Under the pieces are notes generated by a model. The model made no database searches and was not told the DNA's origin. It saw only the letters and a list, made by a program, of their open reading frames with translations. A stretch of 64,000 nucleotides of DNA from Pseudomonadota bacterium (GTDB taxonomy: Bacteria > Pseudomonadota > Gammaproteobacteria > Burkholderiales > Burkholderiaceae_C): contig JADFIG010000016.1 in assembly GCA_022566735.1 (NCBI GenBank), positions 1-64,000 on the forward strand, in the 5' to 3' direction. Shown piece after piece: positions 50,568 to 62,402 of this stretch (its first letter is position 1; the number at the start of each line of letters is the position of its first letter). The translations under genes were made by a program, and so were the position numbers.

Positions 50568-53500
50568 TCACCCCACCCACTTGCGCGCGTTGCGGAACAT
50601 GCGCAGCCAGGGGCTGGGCGCGCTCTGGTCGCCGCTCGTCCAGCTCATCTGGACGTTGCGGAAGACGCGTTCCGGGTGCGGCATCATGGCCGTGAAGCGG
50701 CCGTCGGCCGTGGTCACGCCGGTCAGGCCCTCGGGCGAACCGTTCGGGTTGAAGGGGTAGACCTCGGTGGGCGCGCCCGTGTGGTCCACGAAGCGGACCG
50801 CGCGGTGCACCTTGGCGGCATCGCCACGCTGCGAGAAGTTGGCAAAGCCCTCACCGTGCGAGACCGCGATCGGCATGCGGCTGCCGGCCATGCCAGCAAA
50901 GAAGATGGAGGGGCTGTCCAGCACCTCGACCTGGCTGAGGCGGGCCTCGAAGCGCGTGCTCTGGTTGGTGGTGAACTTCGGCCAGTCCTGCGCCCCCGGG
51001 ATGATGGGGCTGAGCGCGGCCAGCATCTGGCAACCGTTGCACACGCCCAGGCCGAAGGTGTCCTGACGCTGCATGAAGGCGGCGAACTGCTCGGCCAGCT
51101 GCGGGTTGAAGAGGATCGAGCGGGCCCAGCCCTCGCCGGCGCCCAGGGTGTCGCCGTAGGAGAAGCCGCCGCAGGCCACGAAGCCGTTGAACTGGTCCAG
51201 GCGGGCGCGGCCGGCGATCAGGTCGCTCATGTGCACGTCGAAGGTGTCGAAGCCGCCCAGGTGCATGGCGTAGGCCATCTCCACGTGCGAGTTCACGCCC
51301 TGCTCGCGCAGGATGGCGACCTTCGGGCGCGCCTTGCCGATGAAGGGCGCGGCCACGTCTTCCAGCGGGTCGAAGCCGAGCTGCACGTGCAGGCCGGTGT
51401 TCTCCGGCACACCGATCTGGGCGTGCTCGCTGTCGGCACAGGCCGGGTTGTCGCGCAGCTGGGCGATGCGCCAGCTCACCTCGTCCCAGACCTGGTGCAG
51501 CTGCTGCAGCGGGGCCTTGAAGATGTCCTTGGCGTCACGCCACACCTGCATTTCGCCACGGTTGTTCGGCTTGCCGATGACGTGGCTGTGCTTGCTCAGG
51601 CCGTGCTCGCGCAGGGTCTGCATGACGGCGTCGCGCTCGGCGGTGCGCACCTGCAGCACCACGCCCAGCTCTTCGTTGAACAGGGCCTTGAGCGTCAGCT
51701 CGTTGCGGCGCTCGCCCACCTGGCCGGCCCAGTTCTTCGAGTCGCCGGTGTCGGCGCGGCTGTCGCTGATGCCGTCGCCCTCGGTGACCAGCATGTCCAC
51801 GTTCAGGCTCACCCCCGTGTGGCCGGCAAAGGCCATCTCGCACACCGTGGCCCACAGGCCGCCGTCGCCGCGGTCGTGGTAGGCCAGCAGCTTGCCTTGG
51901 GCGCGCAGGGCGTTCACGGCGGCCACCGTGGCCTTGAGCATGTCGGGGTGGTCGACGTCGGGCACCTCGTTGCCGAACTGGTTGAGCACCTGGGCCAGCA
52001 TGGAGCCGGCCATGCGGCGCCGGCCCTCGCCCAGGTCGATCAGGATCAGGCTGGTGTCCAGCGGCTGGCCGTGCTCGCGGGTGACGAGTTGCGGCGTCAG
52101 CGTGGGGCGCACATCGGCGATGGACGCAAAGGCCGTCACGATCAGCGAGACCGGGGCCGTCACCTGCTTCGTGGCACCGTTGTCGGTCCACTTGGTGCGC
52201 ATGGACAGCGAGTCCTTGCCCACCGGGATCGACACGCCCAGCGCCGGGCAGAGCTCCATGCCCACGGCGCGCACGGTGTCGTACAGCGCCGCGTCTTCAC
52301 CGGCTTCACCGCAAGCGGCCATCCAGTTGGCCGACAGCTTCACGCGGGACAGCTCGATCGGCGCGGCCAGCAGGTTGGTGATGGCCTCGCCCACGGCCAT
52401 GCGGCCCGAGGCGGGTGCGTTGACCGAGGCCAGCGGCGTGCGCTCGCCCATGGCCATGGCTTCGCCGGCAAAGCCCTTGAAGTCGGCCAGGGTCACGGCC
52501 ACGTCGGCCACCGGCACCTGCCAGGGGCCGACCATCTGATCGCGGCTGTTCAGGCCACCCACGGTGCGGTCACCGATGGTGATGAGGAAGCGCTTGCTGG
52601 CCACGGTCGGGTGGCGCAGCACGTCGAAGGCGACCTTGTCCAGGGCCACGCCGGTCAAATCCAGCGCGCCGCCATCCCAGGCCACGCGCTTGACGTCACG
52701 GTGCATCTTGGGCGGCTTGCCCAGCAGCACGTCCATGGGCATGTCGACGGGCCTTTGACCCGATTGACAGGCGCCAGGCTGGGTCGTGTCTTCCAGCACC
52801 AGGGCCAGCGCCTCGGTGGCCACGCCGATCACGCCGAAGGGGCAGCGCTCGCGCTCGGCCATGGCGGTGAAGATGGGCAGGCTCTCGGGCGCGATCGCCA
52901 GGACGTAGCGCTCCTGGCTCTCGTTGCACCAGATTTCCTTCGGGGCCATGCCGGATTCCTCCAGCGGCACCTTGCTCAAATCGAAACGTGCGCCCTTGCC
53001 CGCGCCATCCACCAGCTCGGGGAAGGCGTTGGAGATGCCGCCCGCGCCCACGTCGTGGATGGCCAGGATGGGGTTGTTCGCGCCCAGGCCCCAGCAGTGG
53101 TTGATGACCTCTTGCGCACGGCGCTCGATTTCCGGGTTGCCGCGCTGCACGGAGTCGAAGTCGAGCGCCGCGGAGTTGGTGCCCGCCGCCATCGACGAGG
53201 CGGCCGCGCCGGCCATGCCGATGCGCATGCCCGGGCCGCCCAGCTGGATCAGCAGCGTGCCGGCGTCGAACACGACCTTCTTGGTCTGCTCGGCGCTGAT
53301 GGTGCCGATGCCCCCGGCGATCATGATGGGCTTGTGGTAGCCGCGGCGGATGGCACCCTGGCCCTCGCCCACCGTCTGCTCGAACACGCGGAAGTAGCCG
53401 CCCAGGTTGGCGCGGCCGAACTCGTTGTTGAAGGCCGCGCCGCCCAGCGGGCCTTCGACCATGATCTGCAGCGGGCTGGCGATGTGCTCGGGCTTGCCGA

Positions 53501-54638
53501 CGGGGTTTTGCTCCCACGGCTCGTTCGTGCCAGGCAGGTGCAGGTTGGACACCGAGAAGCCCGTCAGGCCCGACTTGGGGCGCGAGCCGCGGCCGGTGGC
53601 ACCTTCGTCGCGGATCTCGCCGCCCGCGCCCGTCGAGGCGCCAGGGAAGGGAGAGATGGCGGTCGGGTGGTTGTGCGTTTCCACCTTCATCAGCACATGG
53701 GCCAGCTCGTCGCGGGCCTGGTACTGCGGCGCGTTGGTGTAGCCGGCGGGCATCCAGCGCTCGATGGCGTGGCCTTCCATCACGGAGGCGTTGTCGCTGT
53801 AGGCCACCACCGTGTGCTGGGGGTTCAGCTTCTCGGTGTTGCGGATCATGCCGAACATCGACAGGTCCTGGGCCTCGCCGTCGATGGTGAACTGCGCGTT
53901 GAAGATCTTGTGGCGGCAGTGCTCGGAGTTGGCCTGCGCGAACATCATCAGCTCGACGTCGGTCGGGTTGCGCTTCAAGCCCGTGAAAGCGTTGACCAGG
54001 TACTCGATTTCGTCGTCCGACAAAGCCAGGCCGAAGGTGACGTTGGCCTCTTCCAGGGCTGTGCGTCCCTGGCCCAGCACATCGACGTGGGCCATGGGCG
54101 CGCCTTGCTGTTCGTCGAACAGGTGGCGGGCTTCGTCGCGGGCCAGCAGCACGCTCTCGGTCATGCGGTCGTGCAGCAGGGCGGCGCAGGCGGCCAGCTC
54201 GGCATCGCTCAAACCCTTCGCCCCGCCCTTCACCCCGCCGGTCAGGCTGCCGACGATGCCGTCGACCAGGCCGCTCTTGAGCGTCAGGCGGTACTCGGTC
54301 ACGCGCTCGACGCGGTGGATGCCCAGGCCGCAGTTGTGCGCGATGTCCGTGGCCTTGGAGGCCCAGGGCGAGACCGTGCCCAGGCGCGGCGCCACGACGA
54401 TGAGCACGCCGTCCTTGCCGGCGTCGCTGGGGCCCGTGTAGGCGTCACCGTAGCTCAGCAGGGCCGAGAGCTTGTCCAGCTGCTCCTGCGGCAGGGCCTG
54501 GTCCAGGGCCACCCAGTGCACGAAACGTGCATGCACGGCGGAAATCTTCGGGTGGATGGCCTGCAGCCGGGGCAGCAGGGCCTGAACCTGGTGGGGGGCC
54601 AGGGCGTTGCCGCCCTCAAAGTGCAACAAGGTGGACAT
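50568..54638 (-). CDS. purL: Phosphoribosylformylglycinamidine synthase
   Basis: A 1356-residue single-chain enzyme that converts FGAR to FGAM with glutamine and ATP in purine synthesis. From the N-terminus: PurS-like domain, linker, two AIR-synthetase-like halves (for example [22 protein letters not shown]... and [20 protein letters not shown]) and a C-terminal glutaminase domain with the nucleophile in [14 protein letters not shown] 54638 ([10 protein letters not shown]) matches family starts; the frame continues 33 codons upstream without PurL-like sequence. The length fits the proteobacterial large form (about 1290-1350). It is divergent from map. Confidence 0.96.
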   Translation of the reverse strand: MSTLLHFEGGNALAPHQVQALLPRLQAIHPKISAVHARFVHWVALDQALPQEQLDKLSALLSYGDAYTGPSDAGKDGVLIVVAPRLGTVSPWASKATDIAHNCGLGIHRVERVTEYRLTLKSGLVDGIVGSLTGGVKGGAKGLSDAELAACAALLHDRMTESVLLARDEARHLFDEQQGAPMAHVDVLGQGRTALEEANVTFGLALSDDEIEYLVNAFTGLKRNPTDVELMMFAQANSEHCRHKIFNAQFTIDGEAQDLSMFGMIRNTEKLNPQHTVVAYSDNASVMEGHAIERWMPAGYTNAPQYQARDELAHVLMKVETHNHPTAISPFPGASTGAGGEIRDEGATGRGSRPKSGLTGFSVSNLHLPGTNEPWEQNPVGKPEHIASPLQIMVEGPLGGAAFNNEFGRANLGGYFRVFEQTVGEGQGAIRRGYHKPIMIAGGIGTISAEQTKKVVFDAGTLLIQLGGPGMRIGMAGAAASSMAAGTNSAALDFDSVQRGNPEIERRAQEVINHCWGLGANNPILAIHDVGAGGISNAFPELVDGAGKGARFDLSKVPLEESGMAPKEIWCNESQERYVLAIAPESLPIFTAMAERERCPFGVIGVATEALALVLEDTTQPGACQSGQRPVDMPMDVLLGKPPKMHRDVKRVAWDGGALDLTGVALDKVAFDVLRHPTVASKRFLITIGDRTVGGLNSRDQMVGPWQVPVADVAVTLADFKGFAGEAMAMGERTPLASVNAPASGRMAVGEAITNLLAAPIELSRVKLSANWMAACGEAGEDAALYDTVRAVGMELCPALGVSIPVGKDSLSMRTKWTDNGATKQVTAPVSLIVTAFASIADVRPTLTPQLVTREHGQPLDTSLILIDLGEGRRRMAGSMLAQVLNQFGNEVPDVDHPDMLKATVAAVNALRAQGKLLAYHDRGDGGLWATVCEMAFAGHTGVSLNVDMLVTEGDGISDSRADTGDSKNWAGQVGERRNELTLKALFNEELGVVLQVRTAERDAVMQTLREHGLSKHSHVIGKPNNRGEMQVWRDAKDIFKAPLQQLHQVWDEVSWRIAQLRDNPACADSEHAQIGVPENTGLHVQLGFDPLEDVAAPFIGKARPKVAILREQGVNSHVEMAYAMHLGGFDTFDVHMSDLIAGRARLDQFNGFVACGGFSYGDTLGAGEGWARSILFNPQLAEQFAAFMQRQDTFGLGVCNGCQMLAALSPIIPGAQDWPKFTTNQSTRFEARLSQVEVLDSPSIFFAGMAGSRMPIAVSHGEGFANFSQRGDAAKVHRAVRFVDHTGAPTEVYPFNPNGSPEGLTGVTTADGRFTAMMPHPERVFRNVQMSWTSGDQSAPSPWLRMFRNARKWVG

Positions 54639-54799
54639 CTCGGAGGGGGTGCGTTCGGTCACGTCGGGGGCCTTCGGGCGTGCGGGCTCAGGAAAAACGC
54701 GGATTTTACCGGGGCTTGTCATCGAAACGCCAAACAAGGCCCTCTCCCCAAACCCGCGTCTGCGTCAGGCTGCCCGCGAATTACGGATAATCCCTTCCC

Positions 54800-55639
54800 A
54801 TGAGCATCACCATCAAATCCGGCGCCGAGATCGACGCCATGCGCGTGGCCTGCCGACTGGCATCGGAAGTGCTGGACTACCTCACCCCCCACATCCAGCC
54901 CGGCATCACCACCAAAGAGATCGACCGCCTGGCTCACGACTACATGGTCAATGTGCAGGGCACGACCTCGGCCACGCTGAACTACCAGCCCCCTGGCCAC
55001 GTGCCCTACCCCGCCTCGCTGTGCACCTCGGTCAACGAGGTCGTCTGCCACGGCGTGCCCAACGACGTCCCGCTGAAGTCGGGTGACATCGTCAACATCG
55101 ACGTCACCGTCATCAAGGACGGCTGGTACGGCGACAACAGCCGCATGTTCCTGATCGGCAAGGCCTCCATCGCCGCCGACCGCCTCTGCCGCATCACCTA
55201 CGAGGCCATGTGGAAGGGCATCGCCAAGGTGAAGCCGGGTGCGCGCCTGGGCGACATCGGCCACGCCATCCAGACCTACGCCGAGGCCGCCGGCTACTCG
55301 GTGGTGCGCGAATACTGCGGCCACGGCATCGGCCAGAAGTTCCACGAAGACCCGCAGGTGCTGCACTACGGCCGCCCGGGCACGGGGCTGGAGCTGGTGC
55401 CGGGCATGATCTTCACCATCGAGCCCATGATCAACCTGGGCAAGCGCGAGATCAAGGAAGGCCGCAAGGGCGGCGTGCCCTACGATGGCTGGACCATCGT
55501 CACCAAGGACCGTTCGCTGTCGGCCCAGTGGGAGCACACCGTGCTTGTCACCGAAACCGGCTACGAGGTGCTGACCCTGTCGGCCGGCAGCCTGCCCACC
55601 CCCGCCTTCGTCACCCCCACGAGCACGGCCCCCGCCTGA
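54800..55639 (+). CDS. map: Methionine aminopeptidase, type I
   Basis: A 279-residue cytosolic dimetal enzyme that removes the initiator Met. The five ligands are carried by [20 protein letters not shown] (two Asp), [12 protein letters not shown] (His), FTIEPMIN (Glu) and [10 protein letters not shown] (Glu). [17 protein letters not shown] supplies the substrate-binding Cys/His. The C-terminal ~15 residues ([13 protein letters not shown]) are a non-conserved tail. glnD follows 8 bp after the stop, so the two are co-transcribed. Confidence 0.96.
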   Translation: MSITIKSGAEIDAMRVACRLASEVLDYLTPHIQPGITTKEIDRLAHDYMVNVQGTTSATLNYQPPGHVPYPASLCTSVNEVVCHGVPNDVPLKSGDIVNIDVTVIKDGWYGDNSRMFLIGKASIAADRLCRITYEAMWKGIAKVKPGARLGDIGHAIQTYAEAAGYSVVREYCGHGIGQKFHEDPQVLHYGRPGTGLELVPGMIFTIEPMINLGKREIKEGRKGGVPYDGWTIVTKDRSLSAQWEHTVLVTETGYEVLTLSAGSLPTPAFVTPTSTAPA

Positions 55640-55647
55640 GCCCCTCG

Positions 55648-58269
55648 ATGAGCAGCCAGCCGAAGGTCCTTCCGATGGCCCTGGACATCCCCGCGCTGCG
55701 CACGCAGTTCCGCGCAGACAAGGCCGAGCTGCTCGCCCAGTTCCGCGACAGCCGACCCACCACCTCCTCGGCCACGCGGCTGCTGACCCACCTGGCCCGC
55801 CTGGTCGACCGCACCCTGCACGCCCTGTGGGACGCCCACACCATGCCCCGTGGCGCCGCCCTGGTGGCCGTGGGGGGCTATGGCCGGGGTGAGCTCTTCC
55901 CCTACTCCGACATCGACGTCCTGCTGCTGATGCCGCTGTCGCCCTCGGTGGCCGGCGACGACAGCCTGGCGCCCAGCGTGGAGAGCTTCATCAGCGCCTG
56001 CTGGGACATCGGCCTGGAGATCGGCTCCAGCGTGCGCACCGTCGAAGAGTGCAGCGAGGAGGCCCTGCGCGACGTCACCGTGCAGACCGCCCTGCTGGAA
56101 GCCCGCTTCCTGTGCGGCTCGCGCGGCCGCTTCGACGAGCTGGAACGCGCCACCTTCGAGCACCTGGACGTGCCTGCGTTCGTGACGGCCAAGATGCTGG
56201 AGATGCGCCAGCGCCACACCAGGCACGAGGACACGCCCTACGCCCTGGAGCCCAACTGCAAGGAAAGCCCGGGCGGTCTGCGCGACCTGCAGGTGGTGAT
56301 CTGGCTGGCGCGCGCCGCCCGGCTGGGCCGCAGCTGGCAGGAGCTGGCCCGCAACGGCCTGATCACGCCCTTCGAGGCCCGTCAGCTGCAGCGCAACGAA
56401 GGCACGCTCAAGCTCATCCGCGCCCGCCTGCACCAGATCGCCGGGCGCCGCGAAGACCGCCTGGTGTTCGACCTGCAGACCGCCGTGGCCGAGAGCTTCG
56501 GCTACGAGAACACCAAGGCCCTGCGCGCCTCCGAGGTGCTGATGCGGCGCTACTACTGGGCCGCCAAGGCGGTGACCCAGCTCAACCAGATCCTCATCCT
56601 CAACATCGAGGAGCGCATCCAGGGCTGCACCGACGCGCCCATGCGCCCCATCGACGCGCGCTTCTTCGACCGCGGCGGCTACCTCGAAGTCGCCAGCGAC
56701 GACCTCTACCAGCGCGACCGCCACGCCATCCTTGCCACCTTCCTGACGCTGCAGCAGCAGGACGGCGCGCTCAAGGGGCTGTCGGCACGCACCCTGCGCG
56801 CGCTCTACAACGCCCGCGACCTGATGGACGGCGCCTTCCGCCGCGACCCGGTCAACCGCGCCACCTTCATGGCCATCCTGCAGCAGCCGGCCGGCCAGAC
56901 CCGCGTGATGCGCCTGCTCAACCAGACCTCGGTGCTGGGCCGCTACCTCTGGGTGTTCCGCCGCATCGTCGGGCAGATGCAGCACGACCTCTTCCACGTC
57001 TACACCGTGGACCAGCACATCCTGATGGTGGTGCGCAATGTGCGGCGCTTCTTCATCCCCGAGCACGCCCACGAGTACCCCTTCTGCACCCAGCTGGCGG
57101 CACAGTTCGACAAGCCCTGGCTGCTCTACATCGCCGCCCTCTTCCACGACGTGGCCAAGGGGCGTGGGGGCGACCACTCCGTGCTGGGCGGCACCGAGGT
57201 GCGCCGTTTCTGCAAGGACCACGGCATTGCCAGCGACGACGCCCGCCTGGTCGAGTTCCTCGTGGCCGAGCACCTGACCATGTCGCGCGTGGCGCAAAAG
57301 GAAGACCTGTCCGACCCGGACGTCATCCAGGCCTTCGCCAAACGGGCGGGCAACGAGCGCACCCTGACGGCGCTCTACCTGCTGACCGTGGCCGACATCC
57401 GCGGCACCAGCCCCAAGGTCTGGAACGCCTGGAAGGGCAAGCTGCTGGAAGACCTCTACCGGCTCACCTTGCGTGCGCTGGGCGGCGCGCGGCCGCACAT
57501 GGACGCCGAGATCGAATCCCGCAAGCAGCAGGCCCGCCAGACCCTGGCGCTGTACTACCTGCCACCCGGCATCGAAGCGCCGCTGTGGCAGACCCTGGAC
57601 ATCAGCTATTTCGCGCGCCACGACGCACCCGACATCGCCTGGCACACGCGCATGCTGTGGCGCCATGTGCAGACCGACAAGCCCGTGGTGGCCGCCCGCC
57701 TGTCACCGGTGGGCGAAGGCCTGCAGGTGCTGGTGTACTCGCCCGACCGCCCCGACCTGTTCGCCCGCATCTGCGGCTACTTCGACCGCGCCAGCTTCAG
57801 CATCCAGGACGCGCGCATCCACACCTCGGGCACGGGCTACGCGCTGGACACCTTCCAGATCCTGGCCTCCGACCCGCTGCGCTTCGAGGGCGTGCACTAC
57901 CGCGACATGATCGCCCTGGTGGAGAACCAGCTCGCCGAGGCCGTGGCCTCCGACAAGCCGCTGCACGAGCCCGCCAAGGCACGCCAGTCGCGCCGCGTGC
58001 GCTCCTTCCCCGTCGCACCGCGCGTGTCCCTGCGGCCGGACGAACGCGCCCAGCGCTGGCTGCTGACGGTGTCGGCCTCCGACCGCTCCGGCCTGCTTTA
58101 CGTGATCGCGCGCACCCTGGCCAGCCACCACGTCAATGTGCAGCTGGCCAAGGTCAGCACCCTGGGCGAACGCGTGGAAGACACCTTCCTGGTGACGGGC
58201 GACGCCCTGCGCCAGGACAAGCAGCAGTTGGCCATCGAGAAGGAACTGCTGGCGGCGCTGGCGGCCTGA
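55648..58269 (+). CDS. glnD: [Protein-PII] uridylyltransferase / uridylyl-removing enzyme
   Basis: An 873-residue nitrogen sensor that uridylylates PII proteins under nitrogen limitation and removes UMP under excess. The nucleotidyltransferase motif is [15 protein letters not shown] with metal-binding Asp88/Asp90. The HD hydrolase site has His500-Asp501 (ALFHDVAKG). Two C-terminal ACT domains bind glutamine (around [21 protein letters not shown] and [19 protein letters not shown]). ATG 55648 is used; ATG 55675 is possible and has a better-spaced purine-rich site. It is translationally close to map (8-bp gap). All activity motifs are intact. Confidence 0.96.
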   Translation: MSSQPKVLPMALDIPALRTQFRADKAELLAQFRDSRPTTSSATRLLTHLARLVDRTLHALWDAHTMPRGAALVAVGGYGRGELFPYSDIDVLLLMPLSPSVAGDDSLAPSVESFISACWDIGLEIGSSVRTVEECSEEALRDVTVQTALLEARFLCGSRGRFDELERATFEHLDVPAFVTAKMLEMRQRHTRHEDTPYALEPNCKESPGGLRDLQVVIWLARAARLGRSWQELARNGLITPFEARQLQRNEGTLKLIRARLHQIAGRREDRLVFDLQTAVAESFGYENTKALRASEVLMRRYYWAAKAVTQLNQILILNIEERIQGCTDAPMRPIDARFFDRGGYLEVASDDLYQRDRHAILATFLTLQQQDGALKGLSARTLRALYNARDLMDGAFRRDPVNRATFMAILQQPAGQTRVMRLLNQTSVLGRYLWVFRRIVGQMQHDLFHVYTVDQHILMVVRNVRRFFIPEHAHEYPFCTQLAAQFDKPWLLYIAALFHDVAKGRGGDHSVLGGTEVRRFCKDHGIASDDARLVEFLVAEHLTMSRVAQKEDLSDPDVIQAFAKRAGNERTLTALYLLTVADIRGTSPKVWNAWKGKLLEDLYRLTLRALGGARPHMDAEIESRKQQARQTLALYYLPPGIEAPLWQTLDISYFARHDAPDIAWHTRMLWRHVQTDKPVVAARLSPVGEGLQVLVYSPDRPDLFARICGYFDRASFSIQDARIHTSGTGYALDTFQILASDPLRFEGVHYRDMIALVENQLAEAVASDKPLHEPAKARQSRRVRSFPVAPRVSLRPDERAQRWLLTVSASDRSGLLYVIARTLASHHVNVQLAKVSTLGERVEDTFLVTGDALRQDKQQLAIEKELLAALAA

Positions 58270-58286
58270 GCCCGGCAGCCTCTTGC

Positions 58287-58308
58287 GAGCCCCTCAGGCG
58301 GGCTCTTT
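58287..58308 (+). terminator. Rho-independent terminator of glnD
   Basis: GAGCCC (58287-58292) and GGGCTC (58300-58305) pair around a 7-nt loop and are followed by TTT. The stop codon of the convergent ydcH-like gene lies in the loop. It is a short stem, so termination may be partial. Confidence 0.6.
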
Positions 58309-58497
58309 GGGGTCGAGCATCAGCTCCAGCGTGGCGATCTGGTCGCGCAGCGCCAGGCGGCGTTTCTTGAGCCGGCGGATGGCGAGTTCGTCCAACGGCG
58401 TCTGCTCGGCGGCATGGTCGATCAGGCTGTCGAGGTCTGCGTGCTCCATCCGCAGTTCGATCAGCCGGCGGTGCGGGGAATGCAGGTTTTCTGTCAT
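58294..58497 (-). CDS. YdcH/DUF465 family small protein
   Basis: A 67-residue charged, fully helical protein. The pattern HRRLIELRMEHADLDSLIDH...DELAIRRLKKRRLALRDQIATLE is characteristic of the DUF465/YdcH family. The two helices are separated by a short turn and are expected to form a coiled-coil hairpin. Its function is unknown. It is divergent from the PP2C gene (118-bp gap) and convergent with glnD. Confidence 0.82.
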   Translation of the reverse strand: MTENLHSPHRRLIELRMEHADLDSLIDHAAEQTPLDELAIRRLKKRRLALRDQIATLELMLDPKEPA

Positions 58498-58615
58498 CTT
58501 GGACGCCAGCGGCGCAGGTCCTGAGGGTTCTGGAGCACGAAATCAAGGGGCATGTGCAGCAGTTCCGCGGCTTGCGCCGGAACAGAACCGCCCTGGAGGC
58601 ATTATAGTTTTCTCC

Positions 58616-59383
58616 ATGATCGCAGCACCCTCCCGTTATCGCCTCGTGGCTGCCACCGGCATCCACCGCGGGGACCGACCCTACCAGCAGGACCAGGTCG
58701 AAGTCATCCCGCACCCGCGCGTGGCGGGCTGCCTGCTGGCCGTGGTGGCCGATGGCATGGGCGGCAAGAGCGGTGGCCGCAAGGCGGCCGACCAGGTCGT
58801 GCTGACCGCCCGCCAGGTCTTCGACCGCTACAGCCCTTCGCACGAAAGCGCCGAGCAGGCGCTGCGCCAGATGGTGCACGAGGCCCACCTCATGATCAAG
58901 CTGACGGCGCTGGCCTTCGAGGAAGAGCCGCACAGCACGGTCGGCACCTTCATCATCAACCCGGACCTGTCGGCCTGCCTGGCCCACGCCGGCGACACCC
59001 GCATCTACCACTTCAATGGCCCGGACATGGTCTTTCGCACCGAGGACCACTCCTTCGTGCAACGCCTGGTCAACGAGGGCCAGATCACCGAGGACGAGGC
59101 CAACGTCCACCCCCAGGCCAACCTGCTGACGGGCTGCCTGGGCACCCAGACCGACCCGCCGGTGTCGCTCACCCGCATCCCGCAGCTGGAGATCGGCGAC
59201 ACGCTGCTGGCCTGCTCCGACGGCCTGTGGCACTACTTCACGCCCAAGGAGCTGGGCGCCATCGTCCACACCCTGCCCCCGCGGGAAGCCGCCGAGATGC
59301 TGGTGGGCAAGGCCCGCTACCGCGCCCGCCAGGGCGGCGACAACCTGTCGCTGGCGCTGGTGCGCGTCGAAGCGCTGGACTGA
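58616..59383 (+). CDS. PP2C-family serine/threonine protein phosphatase
   Basis: A 255-residue metal-dependent phosphatase (Stp/PrpC type). Metal and catalytic motifs: ATGIHRGDRPYQQDQ (N-terminal Arg/Asp), VVADGMGGKSGGRKAAD, ACLAHAGDTRIYHF, LLACSDGLWHYF and the terminal QGGDNLSLALV. Such enzymes reverse Ser/Thr kinase signalling; no partner kinase is encoded nearby. The start ATG 58616 was chosen because it precedes the conserved N-terminus; the frame is open further upstream. A GGAGG lies too far (16 bp) to be a strong ribosome site. Confidence 0.88.
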   Translation: MIAAPSRYRLVAATGIHRGDRPYQQDQVEVIPHPRVAGCLLAVVADGMGGKSGGRKAADQVVLTARQVFDRYSPSHESAEQALRQMVHEAHLMIKLTALAFEEEPHSTVGTFIINPDLSACLAHAGDTRIYHFNGPDMVFRTEDHSFVQRLVNEGQITEDEANVHPQANLLTGCLGTQTDPPVSLTRIPQLEIGDTLLACSDGLWHYFTPKELGAIVHTLPPREAAEMLVGKARYRARQGGDNLSLALVRVEALD

Positions 59384-59407
59384 CGCCCTGGTCCGCGCGC
59401 TGCGGAC

Positions 59408-60520
59408 TCAGGTCAGCGAGGTGTCCACCACGCGGCGGGCTTCGCTGAGGTATTCCTTGGACTGCATCTCGTTGAGGCGTGAAACCGTGCGCGGGAACTC
59501 GTGCGACAGCGGCCCCTCGGTGTAGAGCTGCTCCGGTGGCACCGCGGCGGACATCACCAGCTTGACGCGGCGGTCGTAGAGCACGTCCACCAGCCAGGTG
59601 AAGCGCCGCGCCTCCGAGGCCATGCGCACGGGCATGTGCGGCACGTCGCCCAGCAGGATGGTGTGGAAGCGGGAGGCCAGCTCCAGGTAGTCATTCTGAG
59701 AGCGCGGCCCACCGCACAGCGTGGCGAAATCGAACCACACCACCCCGCCGGCGCGGCGTTTGGCCTTGAGCACGCGGTGCTCGATGTGCAGCTCAGGGTC
59801 CTCGTCCGCCTGCTCGGCCAGGCTGCTGAAGATGCCGTCCATCTCCTGCTGCGTGTCGTCGCTGAGCGGCGTGAGGTAGAGGCGCGCCAGCTCCAGCGTG
59901 CGGCGGCGGTAGTCGGTGCCGGCATCGACGTTGACCACTTCCAGCTGCTGCTTGAGCAACTCGATGGCCGGCAGGATGCGGTCGCGGTGCAGGCCGTTGG
60001 GATAGAGCTGGTCGGGGTGGAAGTTCGAGGTGGTGACGATGCTCATGCGGTTGCGGAACATCGCGTCCAGCAGCCGGTGCAGGATCATGGCGTCGGTGAC
60101 ATCGGCCACGTGGAACTCGTCGAAGCAGATCAGGCGGTGCTTGCGCGCCATCTTCCTGGCCAGCACGTCCAGCGGGTCGGCCACGCCCTTGAGCTCGTGC
60201 AGCTGGCGGTGCACCTCGCGCATGAACTCGTGGAAGTGCAGCCGCGTCTTGCGCTCCAGCGGGACGGCATTGAAGAAGCAGTCCATGATGAAGCTCTTGC
60301 CCCGCCCCACCCCGCCGTACATGTACACGCCCTTGGGCAGCTCCGGGTAGCGCAGCATCTTGGTCAAGGCATTGCTGCGCTTGGCCTTGTAGTTGGCCCA
60401 CTCGTCCTGACAGCGCTGCAGGGCCGCGATGCCCTTGCGCTGCGCCTCGTCGGCCGTGTAGCCGCGCTCGGCCAGGCTCTGTTCGTACAGTTCGGTGACG
60501 GATTGCTGGTAAGCGGGCAT
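59408..60520 (-). CDS. zapE: AFG1-like cell-division ATPase ZapE
   Basis: A 370-residue P-loop ATPase related to mitochondrial AFG1; in E. coli ZapE acts at the Z-ring during constriction. Walker A is GGVGRGKS (69-76), Walker B is ICFDEF with Asp134-Glu135, and TTSNFHPDQLYPNGL is the sensor-1 region. Its position immediately downstream of the 2-oxoglutarate dehydrogenase genes is typical of Burkholderiales. A terminator lies between lpd and zapE, so it may need its own promoter or read-through. Confidence 0.92.
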   Translation of the reverse strand: MPAYQQSVTELYEQSLAERGYTADEAQRKGIAALQRCQDEWANYKAKRSNALTKMLRYPELPKGVYMYGGVGRGKSFIMDCFFNAVPLERKTRLHFHEFMREVHRQLHELKGVADPLDVLARKMARKHRLICFDEFHVADVTDAMILHRLLDAMFRNRMSIVTTSNFHPDQLYPNGLHRDRILPAIELLKQQLEVVNVDAGTDYRRRTLELARLYLTPLSDDTQQEMDGIFSSLAEQADEDPELHIEHRVLKAKRRAGGVVWFDFATLCGGPRSQNDYLELASRFHTILLGDVPHMPVRMASEARRFTWLVDVLYDRRVKLVMSAAVPPEQLYTEGPLSHEFPRTVSRLNEMQSKEYLSEARRVVDTSLT

Positions 60521-60536
60521 GGCGGGCGGGCGGCTT

Positions 60537-60568
60537 CGAAAAACAAAGGGGCAGCCTGCGCCGCCCCT
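60537..60568 (-). terminator. Rho-independent terminator after lpd
   Basis: AGGGGC (60547-60552) pairs with GCCCCT (60563-60568) around a 10-nt GC-rich loop. On the minus strand it runs into TTTGTTTTTC. It lies between the lpd stop and the zapE start. Confidence 0.7.
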
Positions 60569-60590
60569 CGTGACTTTAGCTGAGGAAAAC

Positions 60591-62018
60591 TCAGAAGTTC
60601 AGGGTGCGCTTGTCCACGGCCAGGGCAGCTTCCTTGGTGGCTTCGCTCAGGCTGGGGTGGGCGTGGCAGATGCGGGCGATGTCTTCGGCGCTGGCCTTGA
60701 AGGCCATGGCCACCACCGCCTCCGAGATCAGCTCGCTGGCGTACGGGCCGATGATGTGCACGCCCAGGATCTCGTCGGTGTTGGCATCGGCCAGGAACTT
60801 GACGAAACCGTTGGTGTCACCCAGCGCACGGGCGCGGCCGTTCGCAATGAAGGGGAAGGAACCGGCCTTGTAGGGCCGGCCCTCCGCTTTCAGCGCCTGT
60901 TCGGTTTTGCCGACCCAGGCGATCTCCGGGCTGGTGTAGATCACCCAGGGAATGATGTCGAAGTCGACGTGACCGTGCTGACCGGCAATGCGCTCGGCCA
61001 CGGCCACACCTTCTTCTTCGGCCTTGTGTGCCAGCATGGGGCCGCGGACCACGTCACCGACCGCCCACACATTGGGCAGGTTGGTCTGGCAGTCGGCGTT
61101 CACCACGATGGCGCCGCGTTCGTCCAGCTGCAGGCCCACGCCTTCGGCATTCAGGCCGATGGTGTTGGGCACGCGGCCGATGGAGACGATCAGCTTGTCG
61201 CACTCCAGTTTCTGTTCTGCGCCGGCGGCGTCGGTGTAAGCCACCGACACGCCCTTCTTGCCGGTCTTGATGTCACCGATCTTCACGCCCAGCTGCAGCT
61301 TCAGGCCTTGCTTGGTGAACAGCTTCTGGGCCTCCTTGGCCACCTGCTCGTCCACGGCGGCCAGGAAGGTCGGCAGGGCTTCCAGCACGGTGACTTCCGC
61401 GCCCAGGCGGCGCCAGACCGAGCCCATCTCCAGGCCGATCACGCCGGAGCCGATCACGCCCAGCTTCTTGGGCGCTTCGCCGATGGCCAGGGCGCCGTCG
61501 TTGGACAGGATGAGCTTTTCATCGAAAGGCACACCGGGCAACTGGCGGGCGTTGGAGCCCGTGGCGATGACGATGTGCTTGCCCGTCAGGGTCTCGGCCT
61601 TGTCACCGGCCACGGCCACCTCGTACTGGCCATCGGCGGCCTTCACGAAAGAGCCACGACCGTGGAAGAAGCTGACCTTGTTCTTCTTGAACAGGTAGAG
61701 GATGCCGTCGTTGTTCTGCTTCACGACGGTGTCCTTGCGGCCGATCATCTTGGCCACGTCGATGGACAGGTTGTCCATCGAGATGCCGTGATCGGCAAAG
61801 TGATGGGCCGCGTGCTCGTAGTGCTCGGACGACTGCAGCAGCGCCTTGGACGGGATGCAACCCACGTTGGTGCAGGTGCCGCCGGGGGCAGCCCCGCCCT
61901 TGGCGTTCTTCCATTCGTCGATGCAGGCCACCTTGAAGCCCAGCTGGGCTGCGCGGATGGCCGCGATGTAGCCGCCAGGGCCGGCGCCGATGACGATGAC
62001 GTCGAATTGGTTGGACAT
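60591..62018 (-). CDS. lpd: Dihydrolipoyl dehydrogenase of the 2-oxoglutarate dehydrogenase complex
   Basis: A 475-residue E3 flavoprotein without a lipoyl domain. The FAD motif [14 protein letters not shown] starts at residue 8, the redox disulfide is C49/C54 ([16 protein letters not shown]), the NAD motif is [13 protein letters not shown], and the dimer-interface His/Glu pair is in [15 protein letters not shown]. Position downstream of odhB assigns it to 2-oxoglutarate dehydrogenase; it may also serve the glycine cleavage system. It is distinct from the lipoylated E3 at 21716-23554. A PspC-domain gene is inserted between odhB and lpd. Confidence 0.96.
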   Translation of the reverse strand: MSNQFDVIVIGAGPGGYIAAIRAAQLGFKVACIDEWKNAKGGAAPGGTCTNVGCIPSKALLQSSEHYEHAAHHFADHGISMDNLSIDVAKMIGRKDTVVKQNNDGILYLFKKNKVSFFHGRGSFVKAADGQYEVAVAGDKAETLTGKHIVIATGSNARQLPGVPFDEKLILSNDGALAIGEAPKKLGVIGSGVIGLEMGSVWRRLGAEVTVLEALPTFLAAVDEQVAKEAQKLFTKQGLKLQLGVKIGDIKTGKKGVSVAYTDAAGAEQKLECDKLIVSIGRVPNTIGLNAEGVGLQLDERGAIVVNADCQTNLPNVWAVGDVVRGPMLAHKAEEEGVAVAERIAGQHGHVDFDIIPWVIYTSPEIAWVGKTEQALKAEGRPYKAGSFPFIANGRARALGDTNGFVKFLADANTDEILGVHIIGPYASELISEAVVAMAFKASAEDIARICHAHPSLSEATKEAALAVDKRTLNF

Positions 62019-62078
62019 GGGTGTGCGTCTCAGGTGGTCAGCGTCTGGTGGCGCCGAGGGTGTTGGAAGTGCTGCGGC

Positions 62079-62402
62079 TCATTCGCTGGGCACGAAGACC
62101 CACAGCAGGATGTAGACAATGAGGCCTGCGCCCCAGAACAGGAACAGCAAGGTGAACGCCAGGCGCACCAGCCAGGACTCGACGCCCAGCAGGCGCGCCA
62201 GCCCCCCGCAGACGCCGCCCAGCCAGCGGTCGTCCTGCACGCGGCGCAGCGGACGGTCCGGGGAAAACAGCGGCTGAGGTGTCAGCGATGGAGGCAGCTC
62301 ACCGTCCAGCAGCCTGGCCTTGAGCCGGGCGAACTCTTCGGCCGTGATCACGCCGCGTTCCTGCAGCGCGCTCAGCTTGTCGAGTTCGTCGGCAATGGAC
62401 AT
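62079..62402 (-). CDS. PspC-domain protein with N-terminal SHOCT-like segment
   Basis: A 107-residue small membrane protein. Residues ~1-33 (LDKLSALQERGVITAEEFARLKARLL) look like a SHOCT oligomerisation motif. Residues ~58-105 are a PspC domain (RWLGGVCGGLARLLGVESWLVRLAF followed by a hydrophobic helix). PspC proteins take part in envelope stress responses, but this one stands alone among odh genes with no pspA or pspB nearby. It is separated from odhB by ~80 bp holding an imperfect hairpin and from lpd by 60 bp. Why it lies between E2 and E3 genes is unclear. Confidence 0.8.
   Translation of the reverse strand: MSIADELDKLSALQERGVITAEEFARLKARLLDGELPPSLTPQPLFSPDRPLRRVQDDRWLGGVCGGLARLLGVESWLVRLAFTLLFLFWGAGLIVYILLWVFVPSE

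Noticed and set aside
50517-54803. A 1428-codon plus-strand frame opposite purL, and similar giant frames such as 16237-20088 minus and 1023-4778 plus
   Set aside because: They are antisense shadows of purL, imuB/dnaE2 and czcA/czcB/czcC. High GC at third positions removes stop codons; the translations are His/Gln/Arg-rich low-complexity with no domain, and the opposite strand holds clear families.
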